Position numbers and translations under genes: made by a program | In this document: piece after piece, positions 6,450 through 6,470 of the stretch | How the letters are laid out: each line of letters begins with the position of its first letter | How positions within the stretch are numbered: the first letter of the stretch is position 1 | Assembly (NCBI GenBank): GCA_934281565.1 | Contig: CAKQXI010000130.1 | Location: 1-6,470 of the forward strand | DNA: 6,470 nucleotides | Source: an uncultured Prevotella sp. | GTDB taxonomy: Bacteria > Bacteroidota > Bacteroidia > Bacteroidales > Bacteroidaceae | Direction: 5' to 3' | Notes under the pieces: generated by a model | The model's input: the letters and a program-made list of their open reading frames with translations, nothing else | The model's database searches: none | What the model was told of the DNA's origin: nothing

Positions 6450-6470
6450 CTACCATATTAAGATCAATAG

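Overview
This is a gene-dense, chromosomal-looking stretch with three protein genes, all on the minus strand: a TonB-dependent outer-membrane receptor (4400-6304), glutamine-hydrolysing asparagine synthetase asnB (2371-4158) and the first 717 codons of the glutamate synthase large subunit gltB (2152 down to base 1, running off the left edge). The organism is most likely a member of Bacteroidota, order Bacteroidales, and my best guess is a Prevotella/Segatella-type gut bacterium. The reasons are promoters of the Bacteroidota form (TTG, about 20 bases, TAnnTTTG), A-rich start regions with little or no Shine-Dalgarno sequence, and a TonB receptor. The genus is inferred and was not tested.

Left part (1-2370): gltB encodes the N-terminal amidotransferase domain and almost all of the central domain; the FMN/iron-sulfur half lies outside. 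A 218-base gap separates it from asnB. I find no TAnnTTTG promoter for gltB in that gap, so co-transcription from asnB is likely. The gap holds a perfect 14-base inverted repeat around a 72-base loop, several GAAGTTAAG copies and a small hairpin.

Middle (2371-4399): asnB is intact, with all glutaminase and ATP-binding motifs. It carries two extra segments of about 20 residues each relative to E. coli AsnB. Upstream lie a Shine-Dalgarno sequence, a -7 box, a palindrome near the predicted transcription start, and further upstream a second long inverted repeat.

Right part (4400-6470): the receptor starts at the ATG at 6304 and has a signal peptide, TonB box, plug and barrel. It has no SusD partner in the window. 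Its promoter is a textbook Bacteroidota match. A second equally good promoter points the other way at 6419-6449, towards a gene beyond the right edge.

Functionally, GltB (with GltD) makes glutamate from glutamine and 2-oxoglutarate, and AsnB uses glutamine to amidate aspartate. The two share glutamine and form a nitrogen-assimilation pair. The receptor is probably an independent uptake gene. I see no mobile element, CRISPR array, RNA gene or evidently new system; the points worth a second look are the intergenic inverted repeats and promoter architecture.
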